NCBI GenBank assembly: GCA_017553445.1
Contig: JAFZMD010000076.1
Coordinates: forward strand, 1-59,172
Origin: Methanobrevibacter sp.
GTDB taxonomy: Archaea > Methanobacteriota > Methanobacteria > Methanobacteriales > Methanobacteriaceae
Direction of reading: 5' to 3'
DNA length: 59,172 nucleotides
Of this stretch, positions 1-11,340 are shown in pieces (the stretch's first letter is position 1; every line of letters starts with the position of its first letter). The notes under the pieces were generated by a model that was not told where the DNA came from, ran no database searches, and saw only the letters and a list, made by a program, of their open reading frames with translations. A program made the translations under genes and the position numbers.

Positions 1-10
1 ATTCGGTCAT
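1..10 (-). CDS. Start of a divergent gene cut by the window edge
   Basis: Read on the minus strand, an ATG at position 10 is followed by ACC GAA (Met-Thr-Glu) before the window ends. It is preceded by GGAGG at 19-23 with eight bases between, a good ribosome binding site. An in-frame ATG at 26 is an alternative start. Only three codons are visible, so the product cannot be named. The gene is divergent from glyA. Confidence 0.4.
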
Positions 11-94
11 ATGAATTTCCTCCATGATATTTTGTAAGAAAACATTAACCTTTATGTTTTAAATATCTTGATAATTGAATTAAACCATCTAAAC

Positions 95-109
95 TTATAT
101 TAAATATAT
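95..109 (+). promoter_or_regulatory. Probable TATA box of glyA
   Basis: An AT-only stretch (TTATATTAAATATA) lies about 55-69 bases before the glyA start. Archaeal transcription normally begins about 25 bases downstream of the TATA centre, giving a leader of roughly 35 bases that carries the GGTG ribosome binding site. This rests on position and composition only. Confidence 0.4.
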
Positions 110-163
110 TTTTGACTGTAAAATTTAATACATACTATTTTAATTAATATTAAGGTGTAGTAA

Positions 164-1432
164 ATGACTAATTATCATGATGAAATTTTAAACTTTGAAA
201 AGATTGCTCAAGAGCATACCCAATATATGAGAAACAGTATTAATTTAATTGCTTCTGAAAACGTAACCAGTGTAGAAGTTACAGAAGCATTAGCTACAGA
301 TTTTGCTCACAGATATGCTGAAGGACAAGCATTTGAAAGATTTTATGAAGGATGTCAATTTGTTGATTTAATTGAAGATAAAACTAAGAAACTTTCATGT
401 GAAGTTTATGATTGTGATTATGCTAATGTCCAGCCAGTTTCTGGTGTAACCGCAAATCTAGCAGCATTTTTCGGATTTTCAAAACCTGGTGATAAGGTAA
501 TGGCTTTGGAAGTTCCATCTGGCGGACACATCTCACATGCAGATGTAAGTGCTGCTGGTATCCATGGTCTTAAAACTGTTTTTCACCCATTGGACAGTAA
601 TATAATGAACATTGACATTGATGCAATGAATAAAAAGATTTTAGAAGAAAAGCCTAAAATCGTTTTATTTGGTGGAAGCTTGTTTTTATTCCCTCATCCT
701 ATCAAAGAAGCTCGTGAAGCTGCTGATGAAGTTGGAGCTACCGTAATGTATGATGGGGCTCATGTTTTAGGTTTAATTGCCGGAGGTCAGTTCCAGCAAC
801 CTTTAAAAGAAGGTGCTGATTTAATGATGGGAAGTACCCACAAGACTTTCCCTGGCCCACAGGGAGGAATTATCCTTTCCAGTAAAGAAAATGAAGAAAT
901 AATTGACAATGCAGTTTTCCCTGGTGTTGTAAGTAATCACCATTTACACCATTTACTTGGGTTAGGTATTGCTACTGCTGAAATGTTGGAGTTTGGTGAA
1001 GCTTATGCTAAACAAACCATTAAAAATGCTCAGGCTTTAGGTCAAGCAATGTATGAAAGGGGATTCAATGTATTATGTGAAGATTTAGGTTTCACAGAGT
1101 CTCACCAAATTGCAGTTGACTTAACAAATATTAGATCTGCTTCTGATATTGCAAAAGAATTAGCAGATAATAATGTTATTTTAAATAAAAATCTATTGCC
1201 TGGTGATGATAGGGATAATTCAGATAATCCATCTGGTATCAGAATAGGTACTCAGGAAATTACCAGAAGAGGTTTAAAAGAAAAAGAAATGGATGAGGTT
1301 GCTGAATTCATTCGCCGTGTTGCAGTTGATAAAGAAGATATTGCAGACGAAGTTGCAGAATTCATGAATCAATACACAACACTGGATTATGCATTTTCTG
1401 ATAAGGATGCTTACGAATATCATAAATTATAG
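164..1432 (+). CDS. glyA: Serine hydroxymethyltransferase
   Basis: PLP enzyme interconverting serine and glycine with transfer of a one-carbon unit. In methanogens the carrier is tetrahydromethanopterin (H4MPT) rather than folate. The 422 residues match the archaeal family length. The family lysine motif [12 protein letters not shown] is present with the PLP lysine at residue 227, the cofactor aspartate is in YDGAH near 197, and NLIASEN is at 27-33. The start is supported by GGTG six bases upstream. The next gene begins six bases after the stop, so the two are probably co-transcribed. That gene is a dihydromethanopterin reductase-like protein, which fits shared use of the C1 carrier. Confidence 0.95.
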   Translation: MTNYHDEILNFEKIAQEHTQYMRNSINLIASENVTSVEVTEALATDFAHRYAEGQAFERFYEGCQFVDLIEDKTKKLSCEVYDCDYANVQPVSGVTANLAAFFGFSKPGDKVMALEVPSGGHISHADVSAAGIHGLKTVFHPLDSNIMNIDIDAMNKKILEEKPKIVLFGGSLFLFPHPIKEAREAADEVGATVMYDGAHVLGLIAGGQFQQPLKEGADLMMGSTHKTFPGPQGGIILSSKENEEIIDNAVFPGVVSNHHLHHLLGLGIATAEMLEFGEAYAKQTIKNAQALGQAMYERGFNVLCEDLGFTESHQIAVDLTNIRSASDIAKELADNNVILNKNLLPGDDRDNSDNPSGIRIGTQEITRRGLKEKEMDEVAEFIRRVAVDKEDIADEVAEFMNQYTTLDYAFSDKDAYEYHKL

Positions 1433-1438
1433 ATTACT

Positions 1439-2131
1439 ATGAGAATTGGATTTGCCTTTACTGGAGCAGGTCATTTACTAAATGAATCTGTCCAAGTTGC
1501 AGAAAAACTAGCCAAAGAACATGAAGTAACTATATTTCTTTCAGGAGCGGCTGAAGAAGTATTGAAAATGTATGGGCTTTATGAAAGAGTTACCAGGTTA
1601 ACTGGCGGTAAATACAGGGAACTTGCAACAGATTCCAATCAAAAATTTTCATTTCCAATAACAGGCAGATTCTCTTTAGGTAAATATGATTTATTGATAG
1701 TATCCCCCGCAACTGCCAATACCGTTTCAAAAATAGTCTATGGTATTGCAGATACGTTGGTAACAAATGTTGTTGCTCAAGCAGGCAAAGGGGCAGTAAA
1801 GACTTTCATGGTTCCTGTTGATATTCATCCGGGACCTGTCGATACCGTTTTACCTTCTAAAATCGAAAAAGATAAATGTCAAAATTGTGATGAGTGTGTT
1901 GCGGCTTTGGCGTGTCCTGAAGGTGCAATAATTCCTCATGATGAAATTGATTTGACAAAATGCGTTGGATGTGGACAATGCAGAAATTCCTGTCCATATG
2001 ATGCAATTTCTGAAGGTAAAATAATTACTATTTATATGCGGGATATTGATATCGAAAATACTCGTAAATTATCTCAAATTGATGATATTCAAATATTTGA
2101 ACATCCAAATGATGTTTTAAAATTTATTTAG
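1439..2131 (+). CDS. Dihydromethanopterin reductase-like iron-sulfur flavoprotein (DmrX type)
   Basis: Residues 1-140 form a flavoprotein (PF02441-like) fold beginning MRIGFAFTGAGH, with SPATANT near 89-95 contacting flavin in the family. Residues 147-185 carry two 4Fe-4S motifs: Cys 147, 150, 153, 159 and Cys 175, 178, 181, 185. This architecture matches the archaeal dihydromethanopterin reductase (acceptor) DmrX, which makes the last reduction in tetrahydromethanopterin synthesis with electrons from a ferredoxin-like centre. It directly follows glyA, which uses that carrier. Its stop codon overlaps that of the convergent DUF192 gene by four bases. The substrate is inferred from family and context, and a different flavin-dependent reduction is possible. 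Confidence 0.75.
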   Translation: MRIGFAFTGAGHLLNESVQVAEKLAKEHEVTIFLSGAAEEVLKMYGLYERVTRLTGGKYRELATDSNQKFSFPITGRFSLGKYDLLIVSPATANTVSKIVYGIADTLVTNVVAQAGKGAVKTFMVPVDIHPGPVDTVLPSKIEKDKCQNCDECVAALACPEGAIIPHDEIDLTKCVGCGQCRNSCPYDAISEGKIITIYMRDIDIENTRKLSQIDDIQIFEHPNDVLKFI

Positions 2132-2421
2132 ATAAAATTAATTTTATCTCCTTTTTTTAAATTTAAAGAATTTTCTTTTGTTTCTATAATATATTTAGCT
2201 TTTTTTGATGGTTTATAAAATTTCCAAGGTTTTAAAGTTATTTTATCAAAAATTATCTTATTTTCATCTAAAAAATAAACATCGATATTAAATCTCATAA
2301 AACAGGTATGAATACTTGATCCATATTTTATAATAAAAACTAATCCATAATCAATATCTTTTTTGAACATTAAACCTATTAACCTTTTAATATAATTATC
2401 TGCATATTTGATTTTAATCAT
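2128..2421 (-). CDS. DUF192 family protein
   Basis: A 97-residue protein with the DUF192 hallmarks: an early RLIGLMF segment (13-19), SIHTCFMRFNIDVYFLD near 36-52, a KPWKFY segment and the terminal LKKGDKINF strand. No signal peptide is present, so unlike many bacterial DUF192 proteins this copy looks cytoplasmic. The family's biochemical role is not established. It is transcribed alone and converges on the dmrX-like gene with a 4-bp overlap of stop codons. Confidence 0.75.
   Translation of the reverse strand: MIKIKYADNYIKRLIGLMFKKDIDYGLVFIIKYGSSIHTCFMRFNIDVYFLDENKIIFDKITLKPWKFYKPSKKAKYIIETKENSLNLKKGDKINFI
2131..2158. terminator. Bidirectional terminator between dmrX-like gene and DUF192 gene
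   Basis: A perfect 18-base palindrome, GATAAAATTAATTTTATC (2131-2148), begins on the last base of the dmrX-like stop codon and lies inside the 3' end of the convergent gene. It is followed on the plus strand by a seven-T run at 2152-2158. The symmetry lets it act for both genes. Confidence 0.6.
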
Positions 2422-2505
2422 GGATTATAGCTTATCTAACTAATCTATATTAAGTTTAACTTATTTTTAAAAGCAATATTTATCTTAGAATGTAATTTTA
2501 TAGTA

Positions 2506-3171
2506 TCATAGGAAAGTTTTTGATTCAATGTCTCCACTTTTTAAATCCTTTAGTGAGTTTTTAAATCCTTCTTTTGATAATGCACCAGGTATTACTAACG
2601 TTTCACTCCCATTTTTAATAAAATAACATGGCACAGCTTCGACTCCATTTAATATAGCATCTTCCTCATCAAGCTGAACTTCAACTTCGTATCGGTTGCT
2701 GTCAAGCATTTCTGTTATTTCGTCTTTGCCAAGTCCCTGTGATGTTCCGATTTCAATTAGGACTTCTTTTTCGGCCAATGGCTTGTTTTCACATAGAAAT
2801 GCATTATATGTCTTTTCAATAATGCTGTCCGCTAATGAAGGGATGTTTCTGCTCATTGCCAATTTCACTAATCTGTGGGCATCTTTTGATGAGGTGACTT
2901 TTGCATTTGAATATTCAATATTCAGACCCTCTTCCTTTGCGATGTCATCAATCTCTTCAAGCCGGGATTTTGCCTCAGATTCGGGGATTCCATATTTTCC
3001 TGCGTAATAGTTAATCATAGGGGTAATTTCATCATCAAGATTAGGTTCAATCTCAAATGCTTTCATTTCCAGTTCTATGTCCAATTTCAATTCCCTTATT
3101 GCCTTTTTCAGTTGCACATATCCCATGTATGAGTATGGGCAATTGAAGTCACTCCAATATATTATTTTCAT
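2506..3171 (-). CDS. DsbA-family (FrnE-like) thioredoxin-fold protein with a CPYS active site
   Basis: The protein opens with MKIIYWSDFNCPYSYMGY, the strand-loop of DsbA/FrnE/2-hydroxychromene isomerase-like proteins (PF01323). The usual CxxC is CPYS at residues 11-14, so only the first cysteine remains and disulfide oxidase activity is unlikely. A glutathione- or thiol-dependent isomerase or transferase is more plausible. An alternative ATG eight codons upstream (3195) lacks a ribosome binding site, whereas the chosen ATG follows GGCGAG. There is no signal peptide. The gene is transcribed alone, divergent from ileS. The substrate is unknown. Confidence 0.7.
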   Translation of the reverse strand: MKIIYWSDFNCPYSYMGYVQLKKAIRELKLDIELEMKAFEIEPNLDDEITPMINYYAGKYGIPESEAKSRLEEIDDIAKEEGLNIEYSNAKVTSSKDAHRLVKLAMSRNIPSLADSIIEKTYNAFLCENKPLAEKEVLIEIGTSQGLGKDEITEMLDSNRYEVEVQLDEEDAILNGVEAVPCYFIKNGSETLVIPGALSKEGFKNSLKDLKSGDIESKTFL

Positions 3172-3416
3172 ATTCAACACTCGCCATGTAAACACTTTTT
3201 AATTTAGAGCTGGGCATTATTATTGTTTTCGGATATTATTGTCTTTAAATGGCATTGTATGTGTCACTATCATGCCTCTGAGATGATTTCAAAAAACAGC
3301 TAGTTGAGTCAATGATAAAAAAGTGGGTGGTGAAATTGAAAAATTGTAAAAACCTTTATTTATTATCTAAAACAAAATATTACATATTATAGATTATTAA
3401 TTTTTGAGGAGTTACA

Positions 3417-6400
3417 ATGCCAATAAAAGAGGCAGATAAATCATACGATCATGATAAAATAGAAAAGAAAGTACAAAAATTCTGGAAAGATGAAGATACT
3501 TTCAAAAAAGTCAATGAACTTAGAGAAAACGGTCCTAGATACTCATTTCTAGATGGTCCGCCATATTGTAGTGGAAAAATTCACTTAGGTACTGCTTGGA
3601 ATAAAGTTATTAAAGATTCATATTTACGTTATAAGTCTATGAATGGTTTTAGCTTAAGAAGACAGGCCGGTTGGGATATGCATGGTCTTCCAATTGAAAA
3701 TAAGGTTGAACATTTAATGGGAATCAAAGATAAACAGGAAATTGAAGAAGATATTGGAATTGCTACTTTTGTTGATAAGTGTAGAGAATTTGCAATGGAA
3801 AATAAAGTAGCTATGGAAAAGGAATTTGATTCATTAGGTGTTTGGATGGATTGGGATGACCCATACATGACGCTTGACCCTAAATACATGGAATCTTCAT
3901 GGTGGACATTGAAAAGAGCCAATGAGCAAAATTTACTGGTTAATGACCAGAGGGTTATCAGCTGGTGTCCTCACTGTGGAACGGCGCTTGCTGCGGCTGA
4001 AATAGAATATGAGGAAAAAGTCGACCCGTCCATATTTATAAAATTCCCTGTTACGGGTGAGGAAAATACATATTTCCTTGTATGGACAACCACTCCATGG
4101 ACACTTCCGGCAAACTTGGCTATCTGTGCAAATCCTGAATTTGATTATGTTTACGTTAAAAAAGACGGCGAAATATTGATTTTGGCTGAAAACTTAATGG
4201 AAGACGTTTTAGGAAAACAGATTAAAATCCATAGAACCAAGATACCTGCCGAAAATGAGGATGAGGAAGACCAGATTATCGAAGAAAAGGAAGTAATGTA
4301 TGAAGTTATCAAAACCGTAAAAGGTGAAGAATTAATTGGTCTGGATTATGATTATATTTTAGCGGATGAAATTCCAAAACAGATGGAATTCGACTCCGAA
4401 ATTGAAAAAGTCCACACGATTTTACCTGGAGACCATGTAGAGCTCGGTGAAGGTACAGGTCTTGTTCACACCGCACCTGGGCACGGTCCAGACGACTTTG
4501 AAGTAGGTCAGGCCAACGGACTTCCAATTTTCTGTCCTGTCGGCGAAGACGGATGCTTTACAGAAGCTGCAGGAAAATATGCAACCAAATTCACAAAAGA
4601 TGAAAACGCACAAATCATCAGCGATTTGGAAGAAAAAGGCTTGATGTACAGGTCAGAAACCATTGAACACAGGTACGGAGTGTGTTGGAGATGCAAAACT
4701 CCAATCATCTACATTGCAACCAAGCAATGGTTCTTGAAGGTAACTGATATCAAACAGAAAATGCTTGATGAAATCGACCGTGTTGAATGGGTGCCTAAAT
4801 GGGCAGGCGAAGGCAGATTCCATGACTGGGTGGACAATGCACGTGACTGGACAATTTCAAGGCAAAGGTACTGGGGTATTCCGATTCCTATTTGGGAATG
4901 TCCTGACTGTGGCGAAATCAAGGTTATAGGCTCACTGGACGAACTAAAATCAGAATCATTGACAGAAATCAACGTATCCGACGCCGAGCTTATCCACAGG
5001 CCATATGTTGATGAGGTTGAAGTGAAATGTGACGGATGCGGAAAAGCCATCAAAAGAATTCCTGACGTCCTGGACGTATGGATTGACTCAGGAGTTGCGG
5101 GATGGGCTTCACTTTATTATCCTGAAGAAAAGGAAAAATTCGAAGAATGGTATCCATATGACTTCATTACAGAAGGTCATGACCAAACCAGAGGATGGTT
5201 CTATTCACAATTGGGTACTGGAGTAATTTCAATGGGCCAAAGTCCATATCAAAAGGTACTGATGCACGGATTTGTATTGGACGATAAGGGAAATAAGATG
5301 TCCAAGTCACTGGGCAATGTTGTCGCTCCCGAAGAGGTAATTGAAAAATACGGAGCCGACGTATTGAGATTCTATCTGTTATGGGCTTCAAAGCCATGGG
5401 ATGATTTGAAATTCGTATGGGACGAACTCCTCAACATCAACAAAATGTTCAACATCTTATGGAACGTTTATGTATTTTCAACCACTTACATGTCCCTGGA
5501 TAACTTCAATCCAATTGAATTAACAGAAGACGACATCATTTTAAGGCCGGAAGACAGATGGATAATATCCAAGGCCAACACTTTGGTAAAGGAAGTCGGC
5601 GAAGACTTGGATAAGCTATTCTTCCACAAGGCTACAAGAAAAATCAACAACTTCATCCTTGAAGACTTAAGCCGCTGGTATGTAAGACTCATCCGTGGAA
5701 GAACCTGGGTTGAAAGCGACGATCCGGATAAACTTGGAGCATATTACAGTTTATACACGGCTCTTATCAAACTCATTTCAGTATTATGTCCGATTGCTCC
5801 CCACGTTTCAGAGGAAATCTATGAAAACCTCGTGAAAGGCGTCAATCCCGATGCGCCTGAAAGCATTCACATGAATGATTGGGGATGGGATGAGGATGCC
5901 ATTGACGAGGAACTGGAAGCTAAAATGGATGTCGTGCGAGACGTAATCGATTCATCCATCAGGGCACGTGACATTGCACAGTACAAACTCAGATGGCCGG
6001 TTTCTGACATTACTGTCGTATCTCAAGATGATAACGTTTTAAAAGCTATTGAAGAGCTGACTGATATTATCAAAGACCAGTCAAATACCAAAGAGGTCTT
6101 ATGCGCAAGCGAATTTGAAAAACTGTCCTTCAACGCAAAGCCAAACCTCAAGACATTGGGACCAAGGCTTAAGGGCGACATGGGCAAGGTAATGAATGCC
6201 TTAAAACAGGGTGACGGCAATCAGATTAAGGCAGACCTTGAAGCTAATGGAAGCATAACAATCGAAGGACACGAACTTTCTGCCGATGACGTACTGTTTG
6301 ATTCAGAACTTCCGGATGATTTCGTATCCTCAGAATTTGAAGGCGGAAACGTATTCGTAAATACCAATATCACACTTGAAATCAGACAGGAAGCTATGGC

Positions 6401-6656
6401 CCGTGAACTGATTAGGAGAATCCAGGACATGAGAAAGGATTTGGACTTGGATGTTGAAGCAAACATCAACGTTGATGTGGAAACTTCCACAGAATTCAAA
6501 AATCTAATCGTGCCGCAGGCCGAATTCATCTCTCATGAAGTAAGGGCAAATAGCCTGATTATAACTGACAGCGAAGAATGCAGTAAAGATTCTAAAGATT
6601 ATACCAAAGAATGGGACATTGAAGGAGAAAAAGTAATTATTTCAATTAAAAATTAA
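3417..6656 (+). CDS. ileS: Isoleucyl-tRNA synthetase
   Basis: Class I synthetase of 1079 residues, the archaeal/eukaryotic-like length. The HIGH-equivalent HLGT is at 56-59 after PPYCSGKI, and KMSKS is at residues 627-631. The editing domain contains the [13 protein letters not shown] segment, and paired cysteines (CPHCG, CPDCG, CDGCG) provide zinc sites. The start has GAGGAG seven bases upstream. A TATA-like TTTATTTATTA lies near 3355-3365 in the 221-base gap before the gene. No T-box or leader peptide is evident. It is followed after ten bases by purL. Confidence 0.97.
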   Translation: MPIKEADKSYDHDKIEKKVQKFWKDEDTFKKVNELRENGPRYSFLDGPPYCSGKIHLGTAWNKVIKDSYLRYKSMNGFSLRRQAGWDMHGLPIENKVEHLMGIKDKQEIEEDIGIATFVDKCREFAMENKVAMEKEFDSLGVWMDWDDPYMTLDPKYMESSWWTLKRANEQNLLVNDQRVISWCPHCGTALAAAEIEYEEKVDPSIFIKFPVTGEENTYFLVWTTTPWTLPANLAICANPEFDYVYVKKDGEILILAENLMEDVLGKQIKIHRTKIPAENEDEEDQIIEEKEVMYEVIKTVKGEELIGLDYDYILADEIPKQMEFDSEIEKVHTILPGDHVELGEGTGLVHTAPGHGPDDFEVGQANGLPIFCPVGEDGCFTEAAGKYATKFTKDENAQIISDLEEKGLMYRSETIEHRYGVCWRCKTPIIYIATKQWFLKVTDIKQKMLDEIDRVEWVPKWAGEGRFHDWVDNARDWTISRQRYWGIPIPIWECPDCGEIKVIGSLDELKSESLTEINVSDAELIHRPYVDEVEVKCDGCGKAIKRIPDVLDVWIDSGVAGWASLYYPEEKEKFEEWYPYDFITEGHDQTRGWFYSQLGTGVISMGQSPYQKVLMHGFVLDDKGNKMSKSLGNVVAPEEVIEKYGADVLRFYLLWASKPWDDLKFVWDELLNINKMFNILWNVYVFSTTYMSLDNFNPIELTEDDIILRPEDRWIISKANTLVKEVGEDLDKLFFHKATRKINNFILEDLSRWYVRLIRGRTWVESDDPDKLGAYYSLYTALIKLISVLCPIAPHVSEEIYENLVKGVNPDAPESIHMNDWGWDEDAIDEELEAKMDVVRDVIDSSIRARDIAQYKLRWPVSDITVVSQDDNVLKAIEELTDIIKDQSNTKEVLCASEFEKLSFNAKPNLKTLGPRLKGDMGKVMNALKQGDGNQIKADLEANGSITIEGHELSADDVLFDSELPDDFVSSEFEGGNVFVNTNITLEIRQEAMARELIRRIQDMRKDLDLDVEANINVDVETSTEFKNLIVPQAEFISHEVRANSLIITDSEECSKDSKDYTKEWDIEGEKVIISIKN

Positions 6657-6666
6657 AGGTGTTAAC

Positions 6667-8805
6667 ATGACTTTAGCTGATTCTGAAATTGAATATATTG
6701 AAGGAATCCTTGGAAGGGAAATGAATGAGTTGGAAGAGGGAATGCTTGATGTAATGTTTTCAGAACACTGTTCCTACAAAAGCAGCAGGCCATTTTTAAG
6801 GGCTTTTCCAACTGAAGGAGAAAACATTATTCTAGGTCCGGGAGACGATGCGGGACTTGTATCCGTAACAGACAAATATGCATTGGCTGTAGGAATGGAA
6901 TCTCATAACCACCCATCAGCTATTGAACCATATGGTGGAGCAGGTACCGGTATCGGCGGAATATTAAGAGACATTATTTCAATGGGCGCAATGCCTATCG
7001 CACTTTTGGACTCATTAAGGTTCGGACCTCTGGAAGATGAAAAATCAAGATATCTCTTCGAGCACGTCGTTAAGGGAATTTCAGACTACGGTAACAGGGT
7101 TGGAGTTCCGACCGTTGCCGGTGAAATAGAATTCGATGAATCCTTTAGAACAAATCCTTTGGTAAATGTAATGTGTGTGGGACTTGTTGAAAAGGAAAAC
7201 ATTGTTCGTGCTCAGGCACCTAATTTCGGTGATGTTTTCCTATTGATGGGAGGAACAACCGGACGTGACGGTATTCATGGTGTAACATTCGCATCTGAAG
7301 AGCTTACCTCTGATTCTGAAACCGAAGACAGGCCTGCAGTTCAGGTTGCAGATCCATTTACCAAAAAGAGAGTATTGGAAGCGTCTTTGGAAATTCTAGA
7401 AAAAATTGATGTCAGCGGTGTCAAGGACTTGGGAGGCGGAGGCCTCACATGCTGCATTTCAGAGCTTGTTGACGCATCTGGAAATGCCGCATTTGTAGAC
7501 TTGCGCGCAATTCCTTTAAGGGAAACCGGAATGACTCCATATGAAATCATGCTTTCAGAGTCTCAGGAAAGAATGGTATTCGTTATCAACCCTAAAGACG
7601 TTGAACTCGCTCAAAAAATCTGTGACAAACATGAAATTGTATCTGCAGTTATTGGGGAAGTTCGTGAAGGAAACAACATGATTATTTCAGATGAAGGCGA
7701 AGAGATTGCAAACCTTCCTACAATATTGCTTGCAGACCCACCTTCCATAGACAGGCCTTTGGAAGAGATTCCTGAAGATTTGGAAAAAGTTGAAGTTACT
7801 CATCCGCCGGTTAATGAATCATTGCTTAAATTATTGTCTTCACCTAATATAGCTTCAAAAAGCTGGGTTTACAAACAGTACGACCATGAAGTTCAGGTAA
7901 GAACAGTTGTAAAACCAGGAGACGATGCGGCAGTTTTAAGAATTGATGATGAAACAGCTATTGCACTTACAACAGATTCCAATACAATCCACACTAACCT
8001 GTCTCCGTTTGACGGAGCGGCAGGCTGTGTAGCTGAAGCTATCCGTAATGTGGTTTCAATGGGCGCCACTCCATATGCGGTAGTGGACTGCCTTAACTTT
8101 GGAAATCCGGAAAAGCCTGAGATATTATGGCAATTCAAGACAGCCATTGAAGGAATGAGTCTTGTGGCTGAGAAATTTGAAGCACCCGTAATCAGCGGTA
8201 ACGTAAGTTTCTACAATGAAACCGAAGGAATAAAAATCAATCCTACTCCAGCTGTCGGCGTCATCGGTGTTGAAAATATTGAAAATATCAGAACCATGGA
8301 CTTCAAAAACGAAGGGGATAAAATCTTATTGATTGGAAAAACTTATGACGAGCTCACAGGTTCCGAATATCACAGGTCAATACACGGCATAGAAAAGGGC
8401 ACCGCTCCAAGAATCAGAGTAGATGATGAAGTCGCTAATGCTAAAACAATATTAGGCCTTTTGGATGAGGATGCAGAAAAAGACATCACTGCGGTTCATG
8501 ACGTTTCAGCCGGAGGATTGGCTGTTGCACTTTCAGAAATGGTTATATCTTCTGATTTGGGCTGTGAAGTAGAATTAACCAGCGATGAACTGGATGAAAA
8601 TCAACTGCTTTACTCTGAAAGCCATGGAAGGTATTTAATAACCGTTAAAGCTGATGTGTTCGATGACATTTTATCAAAAATAGATGTTCCTGTAACTGTT
8701 TTGGGGGAAGTTAAAGGAAACGTCTTAAAAATTAATGAAAATGAGTTTACAATTGAAGATTTAAAAGATTCTTATTACGGAGTCATTGAACAATATATGG
8801 CTTAA
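6667..8805 (+). CDS. purL: Phosphoribosylformylglycinamidine synthase II (PurL)
   Basis: ATP-dependent amidation of formylglycinamide ribonucleotide in purine synthesis. The 712 residues match the small PurL form, which works with separate PurS and PurQ subunits (absent from this window). Diagnostic segments include [14 protein letters not shown] near 36-49, [20 protein letters not shown] (78-97) and two AIR-synthase-like halves, each with an aspartate-containing GDDA loop. It lies ten bases after ileS with a GGTG ribosome binding site, and eight to twenty-two bases before moeA, consistent with one plus-strand transcript. Confidence 0.96.
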   Translation: MTLADSEIEYIEGILGREMNELEEGMLDVMFSEHCSYKSSRPFLRAFPTEGENIILGPGDDAGLVSVTDKYALAVGMESHNHPSAIEPYGGAGTGIGGILRDIISMGAMPIALLDSLRFGPLEDEKSRYLFEHVVKGISDYGNRVGVPTVAGEIEFDESFRTNPLVNVMCVGLVEKENIVRAQAPNFGDVFLLMGGTTGRDGIHGVTFASEELTSDSETEDRPAVQVADPFTKKRVLEASLEILEKIDVSGVKDLGGGGLTCCISELVDASGNAAFVDLRAIPLRETGMTPYEIMLSESQERMVFVINPKDVELAQKICDKHEIVSAVIGEVREGNNMIISDEGEEIANLPTILLADPPSIDRPLEEIPEDLEKVEVTHPPVNESLLKLLSSPNIASKSWVYKQYDHEVQVRTVVKPGDDAAVLRIDDETAIALTTDSNTIHTNLSPFDGAAGCVAEAIRNVVSMGATPYAVVDCLNFGNPEKPEILWQFKTAIEGMSLVAEKFEAPVISGNVSFYNETEGIKINPTPAVGVIGVENIENIRTMDFKNEGDKILLIGKTYDELTGSEYHRSIHGIEKGTAPRIRVDDEVANAKTILGLLDEDAEKDITAVHDVSAGGLAVALSEMVISSDLGCEVELTSDELDENQLLYSESHGRYLITVKADVFDDILSKIDVPVTVLGEVKGNVLKINENEFTIEDLKDSYYGVIEQYMA

Positions 8806-8827
8806 ATAAAAGTTGACTGGTGTTTAC

Positions 8828-10045
8828 ATGTTTTTATCAAAATTGGACTCTTTAAGCAATGCTTTAAAATTGATTGATGAAAATCAAAAGGTGATGGGGA
8901 TCGAAGAAATTCCATTAGCTGAAGCACATGAAAGAGTTTTAGCAGAGGATATCATTGCATATCATAATTCTCCGCCTTTTGATAAATCGGCTATGGATGG
9001 ATTCGCACTCAAAGGGGAAAATACATTTGGCGCATCACAATCCAATCCTAAAACCTTAAAAATAGTTGATGCAATCGGTGCTGGAGATTTTTGTGATAAG
9101 ATAATTAAAGAAGGAGAAGCTATTGTAATAGCGACTGGAGCACCTGTTCCTGAAGGGGCTGATGCAGTCTTAATGAAAGAATACACTACAGAAGATGGGG
9201 ATGAATTGACTATTTATTCCCAGGTTACGCCTGGTGAAAATGTCTCTCCAAAAGCGGAAGACATTAAGAAAGGCGAAAAGATACTGTCTAAAAACACTTT
9301 CATCAGATATCAGGAAATGGGACTTATTGCTTCAGCAGGTTATACTAGCATTAAAGTTTACAAGAAACCGAAAATCAAGCTTATAATTACAGGAAATGAG
9401 CTGGTAGAGCCTACTAAAGAGGAAATAGATAAGGCTAAAATCATTAACTCTAATCAGTTTACAATAAAGGCCATTTGCGAAGATGCAGGGGCTGTTGTAA
9501 ATATTTCTCATGCCGGAGATACTTTCGAAGAAGTCAGGGATGAAGTTTTAAAGGCAAGCAAAGAATATGACGTTATAATGACTACTGGGGGAACGGCCAT
9601 CAGTAAGGGTGACGTTGTGCTGGATGTTGTCGATGATTTGGGCGAAATATTGTTCCATGGGGTTGCAATAAGGCCAGGCAAACCGATCGGTGCCGGAATT
9701 GTCAATGACAAAATGGTTTTTACTTTTTCAGGCCAGCCCGTAGCAGCCATGTCCCAATTCGATATCTTTGCAAGAAAGTACTTGTTCAGAATGCAGGGAA
9801 GGGACTTTGATTTCCATATCGTTAAAAGGGAAGCTAAGCTAAAAATCCCATCTCAGCTTGGAAGAACAGACTTTATCCGCGCATTTTCCGATGATGACTA
9901 TGCAAGGCACGTGTTGAACAGGGGTTCAGGCATTATCCGCTCAATGGTTGAGGCTAACAGCTATATCATAATAGACGAAAATGATGAAGGATATCAAAAG
10001 GGCGATATGGTTGATGTTGTCTTTTTCGATTCACTGCTTTGGTAG
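8828..10045 (+). CDS. moeA: Molybdopterin molybdenumtransferase (MoeA)
   Basis: Inserts molybdenum or tungsten into molybdopterin. Recognisable segments are the N-terminal ERVLAEDI, PPFDKSAMDGFAL, the MoCF-binding TTGGTAISKGDVV, and GKPIGAG in the substrate loop. At 405 residues it has the typical MoeA length without the extra C-terminal substrate-binding domain of some archaeal homologs. An upstream in-frame TTG at 8813 gives a longer reading, but the ATG at 8828 is preceded by GGTG at 8819-8822 and fits the family N-terminus. moaC is at 25 kb. The cofactor serves formylmethanofuran and formate dehydrogenases. Confidence 0.93.
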   Translation: MFLSKLDSLSNALKLIDENQKVMGIEEIPLAEAHERVLAEDIIAYHNSPPFDKSAMDGFALKGENTFGASQSNPKTLKIVDAIGAGDFCDKIIKEGEAIVIATGAPVPEGADAVLMKEYTTEDGDELTIYSQVTPGENVSPKAEDIKKGEKILSKNTFIRYQEMGLIASAGYTSIKVYKKPKIKLIITGNELVEPTKEEIDKAKIINSNQFTIKAICEDAGAVVNISHAGDTFEEVRDEVLKASKEYDVIMTTGGTAISKGDVVLDVVDDLGEILFHGVAIRPGKPIGAGIVNDKMVFTFSGQPVAAMSQFDIFARKYLFRMQGRDFDFHIVKREAKLKIPSQLGRTDFIRAFSDDDYARHVLNRGSGIIRSMVEANSYIIIDENDEGYQKGDMVDVVFFDSLLW

Positions 10046-10061
10046 TTGATGAGGTATTTAA

Positions 10062-11195
10062 ATGAATGGGATTTATTATTATTTGATAGCTTTCTTTATC
10101 ATCTGGGTAGTGGCTTTAGTATTTAATAATAAATTATCCAATCACGGCTTTGAAATTGATTTTCCAATTATAATGTGGAGAACAGAAAGGCTCAGGGGAT
10201 TGATCAAGCGCATTGCAGGCTTGTCTCCACGCTTTTGGAAATATTTCATGAATCTGGGCATTCTCATATCATTTATAGCAATGGCGGGGATGACATGGCT
10301 TCTGGTGTCGTCTCTTGAAACGGTAACGACCACTCCATCGGTATCACTTGTAATTCCAGGTGTTGAAATGCCAGGTTCATCGATTTATGTTCCTTTGGGA
10401 TATGGACTGATAGGCCTGGCTACCGTATTGGTGGTCCATGAGTTTTCACATGGTATATTGGCTATCTGTGAAAAAATAAGCATCAAATCCATTGGGTTGC
10501 TACTATTTGCCATTATACCTGGAGCTTTTGTCGAGCCGGATGAGGATGAACTTAAGGCATCCTCCAGACTCTCGCAGCTTAGGGTTTATGCCGCAGGTTC
10601 TGTTGCAAACATGTCACTTGCAGCTGTAGCTTTAGTTATATTTCTGGTGATATCCTCCTATGGGATTCCGGGCAACTTTTCTGAAAACGGCATTGAAATC
10701 AACCGTGTGGTTGGAGATTCACCGGCCAGCGAGTTTTTAAAGGAAGGAATGATAATAGAATCCATTGACAATCAAACAATCAATGATTCAAGCAGCTATT
10801 TGGACATTGTCAGCTCATTCAAGCCGGGCGATAATGTCACTGTCGGAACAGATCAGGGCTCCTACACGCTGACGCTTGGAAAAAACCCAAACAATGAATC
10901 TGTAGGATATTTCGGTATTCAGGCAGCCAAACATTATGAGTTAAAAAACAGTGCATTTGGTCCTGTACCTTGGATTCTTTTCAGTTTGGCCGAACTGTTC
11001 CAGTGGATGTTTGTTTTGAATCTGGGAATCGGTACATTCAATCTGCTTCCGATGAAACCTTTAGATGGAGGCAAAATGCTTGAAATACTTCTTAGCTACA
11101 AGCTTCCGGAAAGTCAGTACAAACCCCTTGTCAATTCAATATCTGTTGTGATGGCATTGATTATTATTGTTAGCATTATTGCCAGTTTCATGTAG
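10062..11195 (+). CDS. Site-2-protease-like M50 membrane metalloprotease with PDZ domain
   Basis: An intramembrane zinc protease of 377 residues. The HExxH motif is HEFSH at 126-130 inside a membrane helix. The third zinc ligand is probably Asp335 in PMKPLDGGK near the C-terminal helices. Between them lies a PDZ-like segment (about 205-285, with GDSPASEFLKEGMIIESI). Hydrophobic segments lie near 3-20, 64-84, 110-130, 170-195 and at the C terminus. It follows moeA by 16 bases with GAGGT as ribosome binding site. The substrate is unknown. Family members release membrane-bound regulators or clear signal peptides. Confidence 0.88.
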   Translation: MNGIYYYLIAFFIIWVVALVFNNKLSNHGFEIDFPIIMWRTERLRGLIKRIAGLSPRFWKYFMNLGILISFIAMAGMTWLLVSSLETVTTTPSVSLVIPGVEMPGSSIYVPLGYGLIGLATVLVVHEFSHGILAICEKISIKSIGLLLFAIIPGAFVEPDEDELKASSRLSQLRVYAAGSVANMSLAAVALVIFLVISSYGIPGNFSENGIEINRVVGDSPASEFLKEGMIIESIDNQTINDSSSYLDIVSSFKPGDNVTVGTDQGSYTLTLGKNPNNESVGYFGIQAAKHYELKNSAFGPVPWILFSLAELFQWMFVLNLGIGTFNLLPMKPLDGGKMLEILLSYKLPESQYKPLVNSISVVMALIIIVSIIASFM

Positions 11196-11340
11196 ATTAA
11201 GCAATTTCAAAATTATTTTTTCATATTCTATTTTTATTATTTTAATTTTATAATAAATTATTTTAATATTTTTTATAATAAGCTACTGAAATATTTATCA
11301 TTATTTTAAGTAAATGCTATTGAAAAAGTGTCTGGAAATA

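Noticed and set aside
3312-3392. 26-codon frame in front of ileS as a possible leader peptide
   Set aside because: No ribosome binding site, only two isoleucines, no attenuator structure, and it covers the probable ileS TATA box.
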